30,355 bases of DNA from a virus, in the IMG/VR virus record IMGVR_UViG_3300046000_010144, positions 1-30,355 of that record; one strand, given 5' to 3'. Under the pieces are notes generated by a model. The model had not been told where the DNA came from and did no database searches. It saw only the letters and a list, made by a program, of their open reading frames with translations. Made by a program: the position numbers and the translations under genes. Positions 1-8,130 of the stretch are shown in pieces (position 1 is the stretch's first letter; each line of letters opens with the position of its first letter).

Positions 1-949
1 AGACTATCTCAAACGAAGTTGATGGGTATGTTGTATAAACCCTATACGTTGTTCTAGCAATTGTACTACCAGTATAAGTAAATGTATTACCATAAATTGT
101 CGGTTCCATCTTAACACTTGTGAAGACATTTGGATTAACAACCCCTAAATCAATTTCCGTTTGATATTTGTAATTTGTTAAATAGGTAGGTATTATCCAA
201 GTGTACCAAGATTTTGAACCTACAGTATTTTCACTAATTTTGGTAGTGGTAAAGTTGTAAGCAATAATTGGATTACCATAGATGTCTAAAGTACTTGATG
301 TAAATGGAACTGTTTGTTTAACAATTGTAGGAAACAATCCTGTAGTCCATCCTGAAAAATCAGTGTACTTGTTCATATCAAAATTAAACGTTGTTGATGA
401 AGTACTTGGTGAACTTGTATTTGTAAATCCGTAAAAACTTGACCCAACAGAATTCATATATGAACCAATCGAACTTGAACCTGAATATGGTTCAATAAAT
501 AAATAAGCGTAAATTGGTGCTTCAGATGTAGATGTCGGTGTAGGTGTAATTGTATTTGTAGGTGTAACTGTATTAGTCGGAGTAATACTCGGAGTAACAG
601 TATTTGTTGGGGTGATACTTGGAGTAACCGTGTTAGTCGGTGTAATACTTGGTGTGACACTAATTGTTGGAGTAACTGAAGGTGTTGGAGGAATGGTTGG
701 AGTAACCGATGGTGTTGGGGTTGGTGTGGTACAAGTATAATTTTGGGTATAAACACAACCCGTAGAATCAATAATTTTAATTAGGAGTATTGGGGCATAT
801 GTATAACCACTCGGAACCGAAAAAGTCAAGGATGGTGGTACATAGTCAAAATACGTTGTAATGAAAACACAATTGATTTCAAAAATATCACAAATATAGA
901 TTTGATAAGGGGGTGTCCCAGCAATACTATCAATAGTAATTAAACTCAT
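1..949 (-). CDS. Tail-fibre-like protein with Thr/Pro-rich linker (C-terminus outside window)
   Basis: The frame is open from an ATG at 949 to the left edge, giving 316 residues without a stop, so the C-terminus is missing. Residues 1-73 resemble one SprB/Ig-like module (AGTPPYQIYI near the start, a Gly-Cys pair at 64-65, Cys 73), as in the protein encoded just upstream. Residues 74-142 are a Thr/Pro-rich linker with a ten-residue period (TNTVTPSITP). From 146 on there is a Ser/Thr/Asn- and aromatic-rich region with no recognised domain. No signal peptide or membrane segment is visible. It starts 26 bases after the 714-residue gene, behind a stop-centred palindrome and a TATTTAT motif. The likely role is an adhesion or fibre protein; this is inferred from composition and neighbours, not from a recognised family. 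Confidence 0.8.
   Translation of the reverse strand, partial: MSLITIDSIAGTPPYQIYICDIFEINCVFITTYFDYVPPSLTFSVPSGYTYAPILLIKIIDSTGCVYTQNYTCTTPTPTPSVTPTIPPTPSVTPTISVTPSITPTNTVTPSITPTNTVTPSITPTNTVTPTNTITPTPTSTSEAPIYAYLFIEPYSGSSSIGSYMNSVGSSFYGFTNTSSPSTSSTTFNFDMNKYTDFSGWTTGLFPTIVKQTVPFTSSTLDIYGNPIIAYNFTTTKISENTVGSKSWYTWIIPTYLTNYKYQTEIDLGVVNPNVFTSVKMEPTIYGNTFTYTGSTIARTTYRVYTTYPSTSFEIV
524..730 (-). repeat. In-frame Thr/Pro repeat (period 30 bp)
   Basis: Codons for residues 74-142 of the left-edge CDS. The regular core is three near-identical 30-base units encoding TNTVTPSITP, flanked by degenerate TPTP and SVTPTI units. Units differ mostly at third codon positions, so the peptide is better conserved than the DNA. 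This is expected to be an extended, rigid linker. Confidence 0.85.
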
Positions 950-954
950 TAATG

Positions 955-961
955 ATAAATA
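955..961 (-). promoter_or_regulatory. TATTTAT motif before the Thr/Pro fibre gene
   Basis: TATTTAT on the coding strand, 5 nt before the ATG at 949 and 8 nt after the palindrome at 970-984. It is one of six such motifs before starts in this window. The function is unknown; the spacing is short for a conventional -10 box unless the transcript is nearly leaderless. Confidence 0.3.
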
Positions 962-969
962 CCTTTGAC

Positions 970-984
970 AGAACTTTAAGTTCT
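970..984 (-). repeat. Perfect palindrome centred on the stop codon of the SprB-repeat gene
   Basis: AGAACTTAAAGTTCT on the coding strand: two 7-base arms around one central base. The TAA stop (978-976) is exactly in the middle. It can form a small hairpin at the mRNA 3' end. There is no U-tract behind it, so a role as an intrinsic terminator is uncertain; processing or 3'-end protection is possible. Confidence 0.6.
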
Positions 985-3120
985 ACAAGAAATTGAATAA
1001 TAAATTCTAACATTTATAGTTAACAATTCATCCTTGTAAACTTCAACTCCACCAACAACTGCAGATTCTACAATTATAGTATTAGTATCCAAATTAACTT
1101 CATAATAACTTAAATCAGGTATCGTAGATAAAAGTGTTGTCAAACTTGAACCAAAAACACTTAACGATGGAACCGATGTTAAAACTTTAGATGTATAAAA
1201 AGAACCTGAATACGTTACACCAGCAAGTTCTATTTCACAGAAAAATCTTGCATAATTTAATTTACAATCTTGGTGACCACTTACTAAATCAGCGTAACCT
1301 GTACATAACATATTAGTAAAGTCATAAATTTTACTCGGTAGATAAGTTGGTATTGATGTTTTAACAGGTTGAGTTCTACTAAATGAAATTAAAGGATTAC
1401 AACTGATAGTTTTACTTTTACTTACCATACATCCTGTAGCCGCACTTACTGTTAAAGTATAAGTTCCAGCGGTTAACCCTGTTAAATAAACACCTGTTTG
1501 TCCATTAACATTACTACTCCAAATTAAATCTACAGGAAATTCTGTGTAATTAACCATAGCGCTTATAGTTCCACCACTTCCATTACCACAACTTGTACTA
1601 TAAAGTAATACGTTAATTGGTTGGTCATACTCAATAGTTACACTGTATAATTGACTACAATAGTTTGAGTCTGTTACAATTATATTATAGTTACCAGCTG
1701 TTAAATTAGTAAATGTGTAAGACGTTGATGATGTTTGAATTGAAGTAAACCCATTTGATATTGAATACGTGTATGTCAAACCTGTTGTAATTGGTGTAAC
1801 TTCTACATACACACTACCTCCATTATAACTACATGTTGTAGTACTAGCGGTAAGTTCAACCGTAAATGAAGGTGTTGATGTTATTGAGAAGTTTTCAGTA
1901 AATGAACATCCTGAAGATGCGTCACTAATTGTAACTGAATAATTACCCACACCTAAATTACCAAATGTTTGAGTTGGTGTACTTACAGAATTAATAAGTG
2001 TGTAACCACTGTTGTTTGTAAATGTATAATAATAAGGTGTAGTACCACCTTGTAATTGAATAGTATAACTTCCTGATGTGTTGTTACATCCTGAGTCAAT
2101 AATTTCTTGTGAGACAACATAGAATGTACCAGGTACTTGTAATGAAGCCTCAAATGATGCGGTACATAACGCAGCGTCTGTCACATCGAGTGTATAGTTA
2201 CCCGCAGATAACCCACTAAATGTTAAAGATTGGTCATAACTAACCAACGTATCTCCATTACTCAAAAGATAAAAATACGGACCTGTCCCACCCGATATAT
2301 AAAAAGTCAATGAACCTGTAGCACCTGAACATGACGGTTGAACTAAAGTATAAGTTATTAACCCAATTGGACTAGCATCATTAACGGTAACCGTTTTAGT
2401 TAAAGAACATCCTTGTGAATCAGTAACTGTACAATAATAGTTACCTGAAGTTAAACCTGTAACTGATGATGTAGTTGGTGAACCACTTATATTAGATGAC
2501 CAAACGTAAGTATATGGTGGTATTCCTGTTACACCTGTAACAAATATTTTACCCGCAGTTAGTGAACAAGCAGGATTATCAACAACATAAAATCCAAAGT
2601 CCATAGAACTTGTATTATACAACACTACATTTTCAGATTGTCCAAAACAACCTCCATAGTTAGTACAAGTCGCATAGTAAACACCTTCAGGTAAGTTTAT
2701 AAAAGTATATTGATTAGCGTAATTTACAGTTGACGAAGTGTACTGTAGATTATCTTTAAATAACGTAATTTCATTTGACCCATAGTTAGTGTAGGTGTTA
2801 ACCGTTATCGTTCCATTGGAAAGTCCACAGGAAGTATTTGTCACATTCTCAATAAACAACGTACTCGCCGAAGTAATATAAACTTGTATTACTCCTGAAG
2901 ATTGATTATTTGGTACTGATGAGTCATTAACATAAAATTGATATGTACCAGCACTTAATCCTGTAAGTGAATAATAACCAGTTGTTGATGCCGAAGCGTA
3001 TAATGGATTCAACCAATTAACAATATAAGGGGTATTTCCACTTGTAAAATTAATATTGAAACTACCTAAATTACTATTTGTACAATCTCCATCGACTGAT
3101 ATGTTGTAAAAAAATGACAT
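976..3120 (-). CDS. Tail adhesin-like protein of about seven SprB-like repeats
   Basis: 714 residues. Residues 1-573 split into about seven modules of roughly 80 residues. A typical module has a Ser/Ala-Cys near its start, a GGTxPYxY-like strand (GGTTPYYYTF, TGIPPYTYVWSS), then TGLTSGNYYCTVTD and a closing GC (SQGCSLTKTVTV). This is the pattern of SprB repeats, known from the Flavobacterium gliding adhesin SprB and other Bacteroidota surface proteins. Residues from about 575 on lack the repeat and include five cysteines; they may form the attachment or tip domain. No signal peptide is visible, as expected for a virion protein. It starts 1 base after the stop of the 984-residue gene. The repeat family is recognised by eye; the role in host adhesion is inferred. 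Confidence 0.85.
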   Translation of the reverse strand: MSFFYNISVDGDCTNSNLGSFNINFTSGNTPYIVNWLNPLYASASTTGYYSLTGLSAGTYQFYVNDSSVPNNQSSGVIQVYITSASTLFIENVTNTSCGLSNGTITVNTYTNYGSNEITLFKDNLQYTSSTVNYANQYTFINLPEGVYYATCTNYGGCFGQSENVVLYNTSSMDFGFYVVDNPACSLTAGKIFVTGVTGIPPYTYVWSSNISGSPTTSSVTGLTSGNYYCTVTDSQGCSLTKTVTVNDASPIGLITYTLVQPSCSGATGSLTFYISGGTGPYFYLLSNGDTLVSYDQSLTFSGLSAGNYTLDVTDAALCTASFEASLQVPGTFYVVSQEIIDSGCNNTSGSYTIQLQGGTTPYYYTFTNNSGYTLINSVSTPTQTFGNLGVGNYSVTISDASSGCSFTENFSITSTPSFTVELTASTTTCSYNGGSVYVEVTPITTGLTYTYSISNGFTSIQTSSTSYTFTNLTAGNYNIIVTDSNYCSQLYSVTIEYDQPINVLLYSTSCGNGSGGTISAMVNYTEFPVDLIWSSNVNGQTGVYLTGLTAGTYTLTVSAATGCMVSKSKTISCNPLISFSRTQPVKTSIPTYLPSKIYDFTNMLCTGYADLVSGHQDCKLNYARFFCEIELAGVTYSGSFYTSKVLTSVPSLSVFGSSLTTLLSTIPDLSYYEVNLDTNTIIVESAVVGGVEVYKDELLTINVRIYYSISCRT
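1402..3120 (-). repeat. Tandem SprB-like protein repeats
   Basis: Encodes residues 1-573 of the 714-residue protein. Approximate module limits are 1-80, 82-168, 170-247, 248-328, 330-413, 415-497 and 498-573. The most constant elements are (T/S)GL(T/S)(A/S)GxY before the last strands and a Cys pair in most modules. The DNA of the modules has diverged, so this is an old array and not a recent duplication. Confidence 0.75.
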
Positions 3121-3121
3121 G

Positions 3122-6076
3122 TTATATACAGCTTGTTGTTAAGTTAACTATAATGTTTATGTCTGTAGACGTAGGTGCTGTTTCAAAGAAAGCAACATTG
3201 TTAGATTCTAATATGTAATAAAGCATATCATTCTCTAAAGTATAAGTTGCTAAAATACCCTCATTAAACAACTGAGATTGTATAACAGTAAAACCATCAA
3301 TAACAATTTGTTGCCATTCAGGATTTGTAATAGTTGCCCCGTTAAAGTAATTTGTAGGGTCTCCTTGATAAACAAAATTCACTCCATTAATATTAAATGA
3401 AAATCCGAAATAAACACTTACATTATTTGGGTTAGGGTTACATTCATTTTCTGTAATCCATTCTTGTAATGTTAAATTATACGCCTCTATAACCGCTTCT
3501 TGGTCGGCAAATAAAATTGGATAAGTTATAGATGGAGCACCTAAAGTACCTTCAACCGTACCCGTACTAATAGGACCAACTGTATCTTCAGAAACAATCT
3601 GACATGTACGTTGTCTTCTATATACAAATTTTTGTCTATGAAAAATAGAGTTTTCGAACTTAGTACCTGTATTCCAAATAGTCGTCGCAGGTATAAATTG
3701 TTCAACCAATCGTATCCATGAATCACCTAAACCATTAATGTATTCAATCATGTTTTGATAATTAAAGTTACTATTTTCAATACCAACATCTTGATACATA
3801 GTTAAATATTTCCAAAATAAAGATTGGAGTGTTGGATAACCACTTGTCTTACCATCAGAGGAGAATTGTCTATTTCTCACATTAATCATGTTACTCCAAA
3901 AAGTTTTGTAAAACTCAAAGAAAGTTTCATATTGTGGTTGGGGATTAATAAATGTCCAATCTATACCACCAACTTGTGGATATGGATTAGACAATCCTGT
4001 CAAAGGTATTGGATAGTTTTGAGTATTTGATAGATACCAAACATCGTAAGTTAAAGCTTGAGCAGGATTTAAAAATAAATCAACATTTTTAACATTTAAC
4101 ACCAATCTATCATCACTAACATTATAATAAGCGTCAAATAAATTATCAATATTTTTTCTTAATGGTGGTTGAGAATCACTCCAACTCTTTTTATTATCAT
4201 TTACTTTTTTAAGTGAAAATCCGTAATTTAAGAACGGAAAATCTCTGAAAGTTTCTAAATATTTTTGACCATATGTAAATGGTTCTAATTGTGTTTGAAC
4301 ATTTAAATTTTGTCCAGTATAAGAGTTAGTAGTTATTATTAATTCTTCAGGAGACCTATGGTCAGGTGTTTGTTCAAACCATCCTTCACCTTTTTGAAAA
4401 AACATGTTTTCCGTGTTAACTCTTGGACTTGGGTACCCCTCACTATCAATTGGGTAATCATCAATTGTTGTTGTAACCGTTTCTATTGTTGTTGTTGAAG
4501 TATAAGCAGTAAATGGGTTACCTTGGAAACTATATGTGTTTAATGGGTCTAATTCCGGTGACTCAGGAATAAAAACCCCTCCCGTAATTTGTTCAAATAA
4601 CTCATTAAATCTTTCTATATTAATAGGACTATCCGCAACATAAACATTCTCATTAAATTCTATTAGTGCTTCAGGAGCTCCGATGTAATTCATTAAAAAA
4701 TCAATAGCCTTTCTAGTACCTTTTGACTTATACAAATAAGCTGAGTTTAGAATTAAATTTCTGTAAAATTGACTATTTAAATCATCGATAGTTTGACTCG
4801 TTGAATACCCAGGAAAAGCATTTTGAGTCGTTCCATAGACCGAAGTAATATAATCAACATTTGTTATCGGTGATATGTTTGTTGACCATCCTAACGTTTC
4901 CGCCAAATTTGGTAATAACTTAGATGGAATATCATTTCCAACATTGTAATTAACAGAAGTCATGAATGAAAGAGCATCTATATATTTTTTACTTTCGTCA
5001 AAACTCCTTCCGTATATTTTTAAAGTTTTTTCTACTTTTCTATCAACCGTGTCAAATTCTTGGAAAGCATCTGTTACATAAAATCTCGATAATAAATCGG
5101 TTTGTTGACTATCAAACTCATTACCAATCGTATTTAACTTTTCAATATAGGCAGAAAAGTTTTCAGTTCGTATATCTAAGTTCCAAGAACCATCTAAAGG
5201 CCAAGTAACATTTTCATATCTAGTAAAAATATTTCCGTTATCTGCCTCAGTGGGTATTTGAAACTGAGCAGTATAGATTGGTGTGACGTATCGATATAAA
5301 AGGAATTCATCAACCTCATCCAAATTAAGATTAAAAACCTCATTAACAATAACGTCATTTGGTCTAATAACTATTGTATCAATTGACGTTGAGTTACCTG
5401 AGAACGGATTACCATCAACCTGTATTGTTAATGTACCAGCAGTTAAACTTTGTGAAGGAAATAAATAAGATACGGTATATTGATTTCCATTTACTATTAA
5501 AACATATGCGGGATATGTTTCTTTAAGATTTCTATATTTTGAAATTGAGAATGGTAAACTATTAATATCATTAGTTGCATTTACCGTAAAATTAATTTCA
5601 AAGGGATTTCTCATCGCACTTATTGGTAAATCTAATTCTGTAACATTTTCATTTGAATAAAATGTGATGTTTTCAGCGGTATTACCTGTGGCATATCCTT
5701 CTCTTAAATTATTTATTTCTAAAGAAGCGGGAAAATAATTAATAATATTAATTATTGATGATTCAAATCTTTTTGTTAAAGACCCGTAGGCCGTGAAATT
5801 AGTAATTTTTGTACTATCAAAGTTAGGTATTACTCTAAAATTGTTTTGGAAAACCTGAAATGATTTTTCTAAATCAATACCTAAATTATCTAATGATATT
5901 GGACTTGAAAATGTCCCGATATCAAAACTTCGATTAACTTTTTCAACAACTGTTGTTGTCCAATCAAAAGTAGCGGTAGTTAAACCCCCACCTTGCACAA
6001 GTTGTAATCCAACAATATTGTCAGAAAACGTACTGGCCCCTGTAGGCCCTTGTGGTGGACATTTATATGTTGCCAT
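3122..6076 (-). CDS. Large baseplate/tail protein with P2 gpI (T4 gp7)-like motif
   Basis: 984 residues starting at ATG 6076, 2 bases after the stop of the 301-residue gene. Residues 386-397 (KLLPNLAETLGW) and 438-468 (YRNLILNSAYLYKSKGTRKA, then IDFLMNYIGAP) match the layout of the P2 tail protein I family: a (L)LPxLA stretch, then a helix with a KGT..A motif and a Leu-Gly end. In P2 and T4 this protein partners baseplate J/gp6 in the wedge; both gp6-like and gp25-like genes are in the same module here. The rest is larger than P2 gpI (about 175 residues). It includes a Thr-rich stretch near 525-540 and a C-terminal part with LVEQFIPATTIWNTG. A structural role is solid; the gpI/gp7 assignment is an inference from motif and context. 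Confidence 0.8.
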   Translation of the reverse strand: MATYKCPPQGPTGASTFSDNIVGLQLVQGGGLTTATFDWTTTVVEKVNRSFDIGTFSSPISLDNLGIDLEKSFQVFQNNFRVIPNFDSTKITNFTAYGSLTKRFESSIINIINYFPASLEINNLREGYATGNTAENITFYSNENVTELDLPISAMRNPFEINFTVNATNDINSLPFSISKYRNLKETYPAYVLIVNGNQYTVSYLFPSQSLTAGTLTIQVDGNPFSGNSTSIDTIVIRPNDVIVNEVFNLNLDEVDEFLLYRYVTPIYTAQFQIPTEADNGNIFTRYENVTWPLDGSWNLDIRTENFSAYIEKLNTIGNEFDSQQTDLLSRFYVTDAFQEFDTVDRKVEKTLKIYGRSFDESKKYIDALSFMTSVNYNVGNDIPSKLLPNLAETLGWSTNISPITNVDYITSVYGTTQNAFPGYSTSQTIDDLNSQFYRNLILNSAYLYKSKGTRKAIDFLMNYIGAPEALIEFNENVYVADSPINIERFNELFEQITGGVFIPESPELDPLNTYSFQGNPFTAYTSTTTIETVTTTIDDYPIDSEGYPSPRVNTENMFFQKGEGWFEQTPDHRSPEELIITTNSYTGQNLNVQTQLEPFTYGQKYLETFRDFPFLNYGFSLKKVNDNKKSWSDSQPPLRKNIDNLFDAYYNVSDDRLVLNVKNVDLFLNPAQALTYDVWYLSNTQNYPIPLTGLSNPYPQVGGIDWTFINPQPQYETFFEFYKTFWSNMINVRNRQFSSDGKTSGYPTLQSLFWKYLTMYQDVGIENSNFNYQNMIEYINGLGDSWIRLVEQFIPATTIWNTGTKFENSIFHRQKFVYRRQRTCQIVSEDTVGPISTGTVEGTLGAPSITYPILFADQEAVIEAYNLTLQEWITENECNPNPNNVSVYFGFSFNINGVNFVYQGDPTNYFNGATITNPEWQQIVIDGFTVIQSQLFNEGILATYTLENDMLYYILESNNVAFFETAPTSTDINIIVNLTTSCI

Positions 6077-6078
6077 TA

Positions 6079-6984
6079 TTAAGCTGTAATTGTTTCAAAG
6101 TTTTTAGTGAAATCAATATTATCTCCTCTATCTTGTCTAACCTCATATAACAATTGATTTAATTGGTCTCTAATTTCATACAAGTTATATTGTTTGTAGA
6201 TGTTATTAGAAGTATCGTAAATAGTATAAATTCCATCATCAATAGATTTGGTTTGGTTACCATAAAGAGCAATTGCTAATGTTGAGATATCGTGTTCAAC
6301 AATTTCAACTTCCATGGATATTGGATTAAAAAATGTATTAGTAATCACAATACCTTGGTTTGGTTGTCCAATATTAGGAATTGCGTTTGGTCTATTTGTT
6401 GGAGCCGATGATGGAGATAATGTACAAAAAACTAAATTAGACGAACCTTGAGAATAAATGTATCTAATAGATTTATCTTGTGTATTAGTTAGGTTTTGAG
6501 TAACAGGTTCACAATAAAAATTAGAAGTAATAATTCTATAAAAATTAGGAATTTTTGTATTGTCCGTCGGGTCATAATATTCAACCCTAAATCCAACTAA
6601 TCCTTGATTTGCAAAGTTTGTTAATTGACCTGATGGTACATTTGATAAATCAATTACAATACCTTTAACATTAGGTAATGAACTTAAAATACCACAATCA
6701 GTAATAATTGTATTAATTTGAGTAGGTCTTAAAATTATTGTATAAATCCCCAAATTGTTAAACTGATTAGCAGGTAAATTTAAATTATATAAACCACCTA
6801 AGATTTGGTTAGTATCTCCACCAGTATTTGTGTTATTAAAATATGGTGTAAGATTAGAATTAGGTATCGTAAAAAGATTAAAATCTTCTGTTTGGTCGCG
6901 CGATGCCGTATAATGAACTATTATTTCAACATCAGCGGGACTTACATCCGCTAGTCTTATTGTTCCGTAATTACCTGTAGCCAC
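6079..6984 (-). CDS. Tail-module protein of unknown function (GTG start)
   Basis: 301 residues. The only good start is GTG at 6984 (V/M-ATGNYGTIRLADVSP). No family is recognised. It is predicted to be mostly beta-strand and Asn/Thr-rich, with four cysteines, no membrane segment and a charged C-terminal helix-like end (YEIRDQLNQLLYEVRQDRGD). It sits between the PKD-domain gene and the gpI-like gene. It is preceded by a 51-base AT-rich gap with a TATTTAT motif, so it may begin its own transcript. It is probably a virion tail or baseplate-periphery component, judged only from position and composition. Confidence 0.75.
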   Translation of the reverse strand: MATGNYGTIRLADVSPADVEIIVHYTASRDQTEDFNLFTIPNSNLTPYFNNTNTGGDTNQILGGLYNLNLPANQFNNLGIYTIILRPTQINTIITDCGILSSLPNVKGIVIDLSNVPSGQLTNFANQGLVGFRVEYYDPTDNTKIPNFYRIITSNFYCEPVTQNLTNTQDKSIRYIYSQGSSNLVFCTLSPSSAPTNRPNAIPNIGQPNQGIVITNTFFNPISMEVEIVEHDISTLAIALYGNQTKSIDDGIYTIYDTSNNIYKQYNLYEIRDQLNQLLYEVRQDRGDNIDFTKNFETITA

Positions 6985-7012
6985 AAATTTTTATTTATCT
7001 ATGTTTATTTTT

Positions 7013-7019
7013 ATAAATA
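7013..7019 (-). promoter_or_regulatory. TATTTAT motif before the 301-residue gene
   Basis: TATTTAT on the coding strand 28 nt before the GTG start, in the 51-base gap 6985-7035. The opposite strand reads TATAAATA (7012-7019), the exact T4 late-promoter word but pointing away from the gene. Confidence 0.3.
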
Positions 7020-7035
7020 GTAATAATGATTTTTT

Positions 7036-8130
7036 TTAACTGTTAACCACGTTGAAAAAACCATATCCGTATCTAACTAATGCCGGTGCAGTATTAACTT
7101 CACCAATTCTTCTAAAATTTTCTAACCCACTATTTACCCCTCTCTCAACCAAAACAGTAGTTTCGATTTGGAAATCGTCAATAACATTCATTAAAACCTC
7201 ATTTTTTGTAATCGCACTATACTCTAACATTGACTCAGTTAATCCTGAAGAATATGCAACAAATACTGAAGTACCTCCTGAAAAATCTATGTAATCAATA
7301 TTATTAATTGTGTATGCGGTATATCCATTCTGTATATTTGTAACAGTTCCTGTACAACCTGAACAGTTTGGAATTGATATATCAACACCAATCTGATATG
7401 GGTTTGAACCATATAGTGCTAATTCACGTATCCTTGATTCAGTTGCACCTGAAATAACATAAGGTACTGATACATAAGCTGGCGTTGATTGTTGGTATAA
7501 ATCAAGGTTAGAATCACCAGTCCATGTAAAGTTATATGATGATGGAGCAGTACTCCAGTTACCTCCTTGAGAAACAAAAGTAACCGTACCTAATGGATTT
7601 AATATATCAATATTAGTGAATGGAACCTCGATAGTTTTTTCTACCGTTAGAACACCAAAACTATTAAACTGAGTAAGGGTTATTGTATAATTTTGAGGGT
7701 TGTTTACGTCACACTGAGAATATACGTGACTTATATAATCAGGTGAAAAATTTGTAATATTTTGAATTGGTGTACCATCACCCCAATCAACTTGATATGT
7801 TGAATCTTGTAAATAATTAATTGTACTTTCTGTGGTGTTATAAACATAATAGGTACATGGTGACCCAGTTGTCGCACTAAATATAAAATTAACATTAACA
7901 TTTTGTTGACTGATATCACCATCAAAAACTGAGTAATAACCAATATCATGATAATCTTGTGTTAAAACTATTGGTATTGTTAATCCTGTAAATAATGAAG
8001 AACCATTTGTCCCACCACTTAACATCTGACTTAAACCTGAGTATACACCAAAAGTATTACCACTATAAGTTTCACTAATAATATCAGTACTTAAAAATTC
8101 AGGTGATATTTTTATTTTAATAGTATCCAT
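7036..8130 (-). CDS. Tail protein with a PKD-like domain
   Basis: 364 residues, ATG at 8130 sharing one base with the preceding stop (TAATG), so translation is probably coupled. Residues 112-171 look like a PKD domain: YQVDWGDGTP, then SHVYSQC, then NYTITLTQFN. This is the WGDGT...H.Y...Y.ITLT pattern of PKD folds, common in Bacteroidota surface proteins. The flanks are beta-rich with a CSGC motif near 254-258. The C-terminus is a conserved-looking helical end (LENFRRIGEVNTAPALVRYG) followed by YGFFNVVNS. The likely role is virion decoration or host-surface contact; the exact position in the tail is not known. Confidence 0.8.
   Translation of the reverse strand: MDTIKIKISPEFLSTDIISETYSGNTFGVYSGLSQMLSGGTNGSSLFTGLTIPIVLTQDYHDIGYYSVFDGDISQQNVNVNFIFSATTGSPCTYYVYNTTESTINYLQDSTYQVDWGDGTPIQNITNFSPDYISHVYSQCDVNNPQNYTITLTQFNSFGVLTVEKTIEVPFTNIDILNPLGTVTFVSQGGNWSTAPSSYNFTWTGDSNLDLYQQSTPAYVSVPYVISGATESRIRELALYGSNPYQIGVDISIPNCSGCTGTVTNIQNGYTAYTINNIDYIDFSGGTSVFVAYSSGLTESMLEYSAITKNEVLMNVIDDFQIETTVLVERGVNSGLENFRRIGEVNTAPALVRYGYGFFNVVNS

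Noticed and set aside
524-730. Regular 30-base repeats that could suggest a CRISPR array
   Set aside because: The units are contiguous, in-frame, differ at third codon positions and have no spacers.
454-771. Leu/Gln/His-rich open frame on the minus strand
   Set aside because: It is a shifted-frame shadow of the Thr/Pro repeat in the left-edge CDS; the repeat keeps many frames open and the composition is not protein-like.
7012-7019. Exact T4 late-promoter word TATAAATA
   Set aside because: It is on the plus strand, pointing away from the gene; no TATAAATA on the minus strand was found before any start, so a T4-type late promoter was not called.
7036-7046. Short palindrome TTAACTGTTAA at the end of the PKD-domain gene
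   Set aside because: Arms of only five AT-rich bases, not centred on the stop and followed by an A-tract on the transcribed strand; not counted with the three stop-centred repeats.
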